17,057 bases of DNA from CAYVLA01 sp964549615 [NCBI: uncultured Thermococci archaeon] (GTDB lineage Archaea; CAYQAE01; CAYVLA01), in NCBI GenBank assembly GCA_964549615.1, contig CAZJVP010000043.1:1-17057 (forward strand), in the 5' to 3' direction. The translations under genes and the position numbers were made by a program. Positions 13,714 to 17,057 of this stretch are shown piece after piece. Below the pieces are notes generated by a model. That model was not told the origin of the DNA, ran no database searches, and worked only from the letters and a program-made list of their open reading frames with translations. The number at the start of each line of letters is the position of its first letter. Positions within the stretch are counted from its first letter, which is position 1.

Positions 13714-14457
13714 ATGGAAGAGGAAATCAGGAAGATCGAGAAATACGTCAGGGTCCCTCACGTTTACGGCGTCGAGCTTTCATACTCCAAGTACGGCGTC
13801 CCACTGCCCGATCCGAGCTACGACCTATATGTGCAGCAGGAGGACAGCGGCCTGAAGCAGATGCTGGAACGCAGGGTCGTCAGACAGGCCATCGTGACGG
13901 AGGACTCAAAGCTCTTCGAAAACGCCGTGGTGGCCACCGTGGCCGACCAGGTCATAAGGGTGATGGGGCTCAGCGACCTGGTCTTGGCAATTCTGGGCCA
14001 ATCCCGCCCGCTGCCGAGGTTGGTGTGCTGCATCCCGATAGCCCTCTCGATGCACCCCGAGGCGTTGAACGTTGAATACATGGTCTCTAAGACCCGTGAC
14101 AAGAGCCTGATTCAGAAGCTGGGCTTCCTCTTCGACATTGCGGACTACCTGAACCCGGATGTGGCCGTTAAGTCCAAGCTGAGGATGCTTAGGAGGTTCT
14201 ACCCTTTTGATTCCGTCACGTGGATTCTGAGCCCGCCACCAGCAACCCCGGCAAGGCAGGAGGAGGAAAAGAGCTTCAAGAGCAAGAACCGGATACTCAC
14301 GTTTCAGAGCTTCTGGAAGGTCGAGCAGACCCCGTTGATGGAGGAGTTCGAGGGGCAGTTCAAGCTTTTCGTGCCGGAGGAGATGATGAAGTGGAGATAC
14401 GAGCCGAGGATTACGAAAAAATTCTCAGAAAGGGGTATACGGGTGAGGAGGTTGTAG
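13714..14457 (+). CDS. Uncharacterised 247-residue protein
   Basis: No family is recognised. The protein is soluble-looking: a charged N-terminal helix (MEEEIRKIEKY), a mixed region with a conserved-looking SYSKYGVPLPDPSYDLYVQQ stretch (23-42), a hydrophobic core around 70-112 (including LVLAILGQ and a Cys pair C105-C106), a helical region 130-165, then a Pro/Glu/Lys linker (174-192) and a basic C-terminal domain. The ATG at 13714 sits where a leaderless transcript would begin and follows the divergent promoter shared with thiDN; a much longer open frame upstream is antisense to thiDN and is rejected. The next gene starts 67 nt inside its 3' end, so the two are translated from one mRNA and probably act together. 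The function is not inferred. Confidence 0.8.
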   Translation: MEEEIRKIEKYVRVPHVYGVELSYSKYGVPLPDPSYDLYVQQEDSGLKQMLERRVVRQAIVTEDSKLFENAVVATVADQVIRVMGLSDLVLAILGQSRPLPRLVCCIPIALSMHPEALNVEYMVSKTRDKSLIQKLGFLFDIADYLNPDVAVKSKLRMLRRFYPFDSVTWILSPPPATPARQEEEKSFKSKNRILTFQSFWKVEQTPLMEEFEGQFKLFVPEEMMKWRYEPRITKKFSERGIRVRRL

Positions 14458-15053
14458 CCGGCCTCTCCGAGATCAGCTCCCTCCTGAGAACCTGCATCGA
14501 AGCGTTCATGGTTGGCGAGGCCCCCATAGTTCTGAGGGGCTGGAAGAATACGTGCAGCGAGGTTGAGTTGGTCCTGCTCAGCGATGCGGACCTGGAGGCC
14601 TTCGTGGAGGCCCTGAAGAAGGCAGGCTACGAGGAGACGCTCTACCTAAGGTACAAGAAGTACCTGGCGATAGATCTGTACCTTAAGTCCTTCTCGGAGT
14701 ACATCATCAGCGATGAGATGTTGAGGCGGGCCTTCGACACGGACCTTGGAAACTTAAGGCTCAAGATCGCAAGCCCGGAGGACGTCATACTCCTCAAGTC
14801 CAGCTCCACCCGGGACAGCGACTACGTCGACACACGTTTGCTGCTGAACAAGATAAGGCCCGACTGGAGCGTCGTTGTGTCGGAGCTTGACAACCAGGTC
14901 AACCGGTACGGTGCGAGCGATTACGCCGGCATAATGCTTCTGGCAACAGTCAATGACCTCAGGAGGAGGAAGTACCAGATTCCGGACAGCGTGCCAAGGG
15001 AGATAGTGAAGGCGATACAGAAGGACCTGCGCTCGGCTCCGGCTCCGATCTAG
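14391..15053 (+). CDS. Nucleotidyltransferase-fold protein, degenerate active site (AbiEii/DUF6036-like)
   Basis: The 220-residue protein resembles minimal nucleotidyltransferases. IVLRGWKNTCSEVELVLL (46-63) falls where such enzymes have a Gly-rich helix followed by a D-x-D strand, then a helix (DLEAFVEALKKAGY), a strand with D95 (AIDLYL), and the typical LRLKIASPEDVILLKSSSTRDSDYVDTRLLL segment (122-152). The D-x-D is replaced by E57-x-E59, and the usual GS loop is missing, so catalysis is doubtful; a regulatory or binding role is possible. The GTG at 14391 is chosen as start: nearby ATG codons at 14383 and 14386 are in the upstream frame, and GGAGGAGATG lies in front. It overlaps the 247-residue gene by 67 nt. 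Its stop shares a CTAG with that of the convergent gene. Relation to abortive-infection toxins is fold-level only. Confidence 0.78.
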   Translation: MEIRAEDYEKILRKGYTGEEVVAGLSEISSLLRTCIEAFMVGEAPIVLRGWKNTCSEVELVLLSDADLEAFVEALKKAGYEETLYLRYKKYLAIDLYLKSFSEYIISDEMLRRAFDTDLGNLRLKIASPEDVILLKSSSTRDSDYVDTRLLLNKIRPDWSVVVSELDNQVNRYGASDYAGIMLLATVNDLRRRKYQIPDSVPREIVKAIQKDLRSAPAPI

Positions 15054-15835
15054 GCCCACAGGGCATCGATCGACCTCTGTATTGCATTGAGGATGCGCCG
15101 CTGGACCTTGCTTCCGGAGGTGCCTGCGGGCACACAGACCGCGACGAAGATATCGCCGTGCCTGGTCAACAGTATCCTTCTTCCCTGCCGCTCGATCTCC
15201 GAAAGCTGCTGCCTGCTCTCCCGGTGCTCCTCCTCGAGCAGCAGGCTCTCACTGAGCGCTTCTGCCTCGGCCTCCGACGGGAGGTGGGAGAACATCACCC
15301 TGTCCTTGTAGACGACGACAAGGCCTTCCGCGCCCAAGGGATCTAGGTCCGACAGCAGCTCAACCAGCCATGCCGGCGTGAACCTTTTGGTGCACCTCCG
15401 GGCATCCCCCGCAAACTCGATCCTGACCGGCGTATCCATCACGCGCTGGAGGATCGCGGCGACTATCATGTCCGGCAGGCATCCGAGTTGCTTCGCCGGC
15501 ATCGATCTGAGCCTGCAATCGTGGAGTCGCGTGCATCCTTCGACGTCGAGGATGATGCTTCTGGCGTCCGCCCGAACCCTTGTCCTTCTTGCCCCCGAAA
15601 GGCTTCGGTGGATCTCCGCCAGCGTCTCCGCAATGGACCGAACGTCCCTTTCGCCCCCAACCAACTCTTCCAACGTGAACTTGGTCCATTCCTCTATGGC
15701 ATCCGCGATCTCCCGATTCGCCTCGGCAATGATGGGGAAGGCGGCGGATGGGGATCTGCCTTCCAAGGAATGCTCTAGGCTGGCGAGCTTGAGCCTTATC
15801 TCCTCCCTGAGCCTTCGATCCATGGCGAGGCTCAT
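15050..15835 (-). CDS. Cys-rich (V4R-like) plus roadblock-like regulatory protein, unknown function
   Basis: A 261-residue protein in three visible parts. Residues 1-85 are helical and acidic. Residues 90-153 carry four cysteines (C101, C107, C119, C148), with CLPDMIVAAILQRVMDTPVRIEFAGDARRC resembling the end of V4R ligand- or metal-binding domains. Residues about 157-261, including GLVVVYKDRVMFSHL and RRILLTRHGDIFVAVCVPAG followed by a final helix, look like a roadblock/LC7 fold split by a charged helix (190-218). Both fold assignments are by eye and moderate at best. The ATG at 15835 overlaps the stop of the winged-helix gene in an ATGA, so the two are translationally coupled; the likely picture is a DNA-binding regulator with a sensor or adaptor partner. 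It ends against the convergent nucleotidyltransferase-like gene, sharing CTAG at 15050-15053. Confidence 0.8.
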   Translation of the reverse strand: MSLAMDRRLREEIRLKLASLEHSLEGRSPSAAFPIIAEANREIADAIEEWTKFTLEELVGGERDVRSIAETLAEIHRSLSGARRTRVRADARSIILDVEGCTRLHDCRLRSMPAKQLGCLPDMIVAAILQRVMDTPVRIEFAGDARRCTKRFTPAWLVELLSDLDPLGAEGLVVVYKDRVMFSHLPSEAEAEALSESLLLEEEHRESRQQLSEIERQGRRILLTRHGDIFVAVCVPAGTSGSKVQRRILNAIQRSIDALWA

Positions 15836-16392
15836 CGGGTCACTTCCCTGAGTAGCTCGGATGCAACCTCGCGATTCACCGAGTACTCGAGGTCGCGCTT
15901 CAGAACGAGGCCCTCGTCGATGAGGCGGTTCAGCCTTGCCTTAACCTCTATCGCCCACGCACCGGCCTGTGCGGAAAGCTGTCTTAGCGTCAGCGGCCCC
16001 GGGGCGTCCAGCAGGTATCCGACCACCTGCCTTGCGAGCTTGTCCTCGGCGAGCAGTTGCCTGAGGCGGCTCCTCTCGGGCACGTCACTGAGGTTCAGCA
16101 CGACCTTCGGCTCCTCTATCAGGGTCCCAACCCACCTGATGCTTTCCGCCAGCCTGTAGGCCTTGCGTCTCGATATGGTCTTGCCCTCAAGGATCCCGGC
16201 CTTCCTGAAGTCCTTCACGATCCTGTAAACCGTCCTCTTGGAGATCTTCGTCCTTTTCACTATCTGGGCAACGGACGCCCAAGGGCCCATCCTCGTCAGG
16301 GCCCTGAATATCGCAAGGTGTTTGGGGCTGGCAAAGACGTTGGATATCATCTTCGCGCGGGTCTCAGTATCTTCAGGAATCGCTATGTCCAT
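15832..16392 (-). CDS. Transcription regulator with two winged-helix domains
   Basis: From the ATG at 16392 the protein has 186 residues. The first winged helix (about 20-90) has a clear helix-turn-helix: SVAQIVKRTKISKRTVYRIVKDFRKAGIL, followed by a basic wing (EGKTISRRKAYRLA). A second winged-helix-like segment (about 115-175) reads LTLRQLSAQAGAWAIEVKARLNRLIDEGLVL. This looks like TrmB/ArsR-type archaeal regulators or two-wHTH proteins, and a DNA-binding role is likely; the target is unknown. The start is chosen because GGATGG lies just before it; a reading from 16497 adds 35 residues of proline/glycine-rich sequence that look non-coding. It heads a two-gene unit with the Cys-rich protein (ATGA overlap). 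It may regulate its own operon. Confidence 0.85.
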   Translation of the reverse strand: MDIAIPEDTETRAKMISNVFASPKHLAIFRALTRMGPWASVAQIVKRTKISKRTVYRIVKDFRKAGILEGKTISRRKAYRLAESIRWVGTLIEEPKVVLNLSDVPERSRLRQLLAEDKLARQVVGYLLDAPGPLTLRQLSAQAGAWAIEVKARLNRLIDEGLVLKRDLEYSVNREVASELLREVTR

Positions 16393-16784
16393 GAAACCAT
16401 CCTTCGTCCCCAGCAAAGCAGGGCAGGGCAGCCCTCCCACCCGGGCGCTGGGCCCTGATGCCTCATGGCCGAACGTTTCCAGAACGATGGGACGCACGGT
16501 TCACCTGCGCCTCGGCCTCCGCGGCGGCTGAAAAAGCCCATGCTTTGCCCGTTACGCGGACAGTTCTTGGCGCTCCCTGAAAAGTATTTGCTCACGCTTC
16601 AATCTATGATCGCCGGGCCATACGTCGTCCGTTCGAGGTCTAGCGGGACCAGCTCCCAAGACAGACTGGACGGTGAGCGCAGTAGCCGGTCGGGGGCTTC
16701 GTTGGGGCCTTGGTCAACCGCTTCACTGCCCTCATTCTGAACAAACAAAGCCATGGCGATATCCTAGGTATTTGCATCCCAGAG
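16393..16784. other. About 390 nt without a convincing gene
   Basis: No reading frame here has family-like sequence or a plausible ribosome-binding site. An A/T-rich spot (TGAAAAGTATTTG, 16578-16590) could be a promoter in either direction. Downstream on the plus strand, CGTCC (16626-16630) and GGACG (16668-16672) could pair around GGTC/GACC, so a small structured RNA is possible. I find no tRNA, 5S, SRP or box C/D signature. Confidence 0.4.
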
Positions 16785-17057
16785 CTAGCCCTGGCTCGGC
16801 CCACCGGAGGGTGGTTTCTGATATTCGATGACCTTGTTGTACTTGGAGCAGAAAAGCTTCCCGGCCTTCAGGGTGTTGAAGCCGCACCTGTTGCAAAGCT
16901 GCCTCTGGGGGGTCCCTCCGCACAGCTCGTGAGGAGGCTTCTCGGCTTTTGCCTTTTCCCTCCTCTCCTCGATTCTCTTTGCCTTCTCCTCCACCTCTCC
17001 CTTCGGGGCTCCCGGCCTGATTATGATGAGGGCCGCTATTCCCAGCGCTGCAAGCGC
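16785..17057 (-). CDS. C-terminal part of a membrane-anchored zinc-ribbon protein (5'-truncated by window edge)
   Basis: Ninety residues are visible and the frame is open to the right edge. They begin with a membrane helix (ALAALGIAALIIIRPG), then a Lys/Glu-rich probable coiled coil (residues 21-41), then a four-cysteine cluster, C46, C55-x2-C58 and C70, that looks like a zinc ribbon (CNRCGF), and a short Gly/Pro tail. A GTG at 16994 inside this frame could be read as a start, but the upstream helix in the same frame argues for a longer protein. The family is not recognised; a tail-facing zinc domain beside the membrane suggests protein or nucleic-acid binding in the cytoplasm. Confidence 0.7.
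   Translation of the reverse strand, partial: ALAALGIAALIIIRPGAPKGEVEEKAKRIEERREKAKAEKPPHELCGGTPQRQLCNRCGFNTLKAGKLFCSKYNKVIEYQKPPSGGPSQG

Noticed and set aside
1-17057. CRISPR array, insertion sequence or prophage
   Set aside because: No regularly spaced repeats, transposase or integrase motifs, or phage structural genes are visible; gene content and codon style appear even throughout.

Overview
The window looks like a GC-rich archaeal chromosome segment. It carries two AglB/STT3-type oligosaccharyltransferases, a ThiD-ThiN fusion, a TtuA-type tRNA thiolase beside a small ubiquitin-like protein, and a tRNA gene with bulge-helix-bulge (BHB) introns. Promoters have TATA boxes, some mRNAs appear leaderless, and GTG/TTG starts are common. 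Several introns in one tRNA is best known from Thermoproteota, so that side of the Archaea is favoured, but no 16S or other placing marker is present and the assignment is weak.

Layout. Positions 1-6.4 kb form a surface-glycosylation and membrane region: a polytopic protein cut by the left edge, two divergently transcribed AglB paralogs (1256-3166 minus, 3383-5527 plus), and a two-gene minus operon for small membrane proteins, one of which carries four N-glycosylation sequons outside its single membrane segment. At 6548-6718 (minus) lies a tRNA-Trp(CCA) gene that I resolve into four exons and three introns of 16, 56 and 26 nt. A sugar-1-phosphate nucleotidyltransferase with a C-terminal left-handed beta-helix (6812-8017 minus) follows, plausibly making nucleotide sugars for the glycosylation genes.

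From 8049 to 10174 is a plus-strand cluster of rtcA (RNA 3'-phosphate cyclase), purE and rlmE/ftsJ, with gaps of 0 and 8 nt. Opposite, and overlapping its end, is a tight minus operon read from 13649 down to 10151: thiDN, a Rossmann methyltransferase, a ubiquitin-like sulfur carrier ending in GG, and ttuA. The genes overlap or sit 4 nt apart, joining thiamine synthesis, sulfur transfer and tRNA 2-thiolation.

From 13714 to the right edge the genes are poorly characterised: an unrecognised 247-aa protein overlapping a degenerate nucleotidyltransferase-like protein (plus), and, converging on them, a two-domain winged-helix regulator translationally coupled to a Cys-rich protein with a roadblock-like tail (minus). 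About 390 nt without a convincing gene follow, then the C-terminal end of a membrane-anchored zinc-ribbon protein cut by the edge.

The strongest unusual signal is the triple-intron tRNA-Trp: its mature 73-nt cloverleaf reassembles cleanly, and the T-loop intron shows a complete BHB motif. Second-tier signals are the paired AglBs with differing metal-motif residues, the sulfur-carrier/thiamine/thiolase operon, and the two unknown gene pairs at 13.7-16.4 kb.
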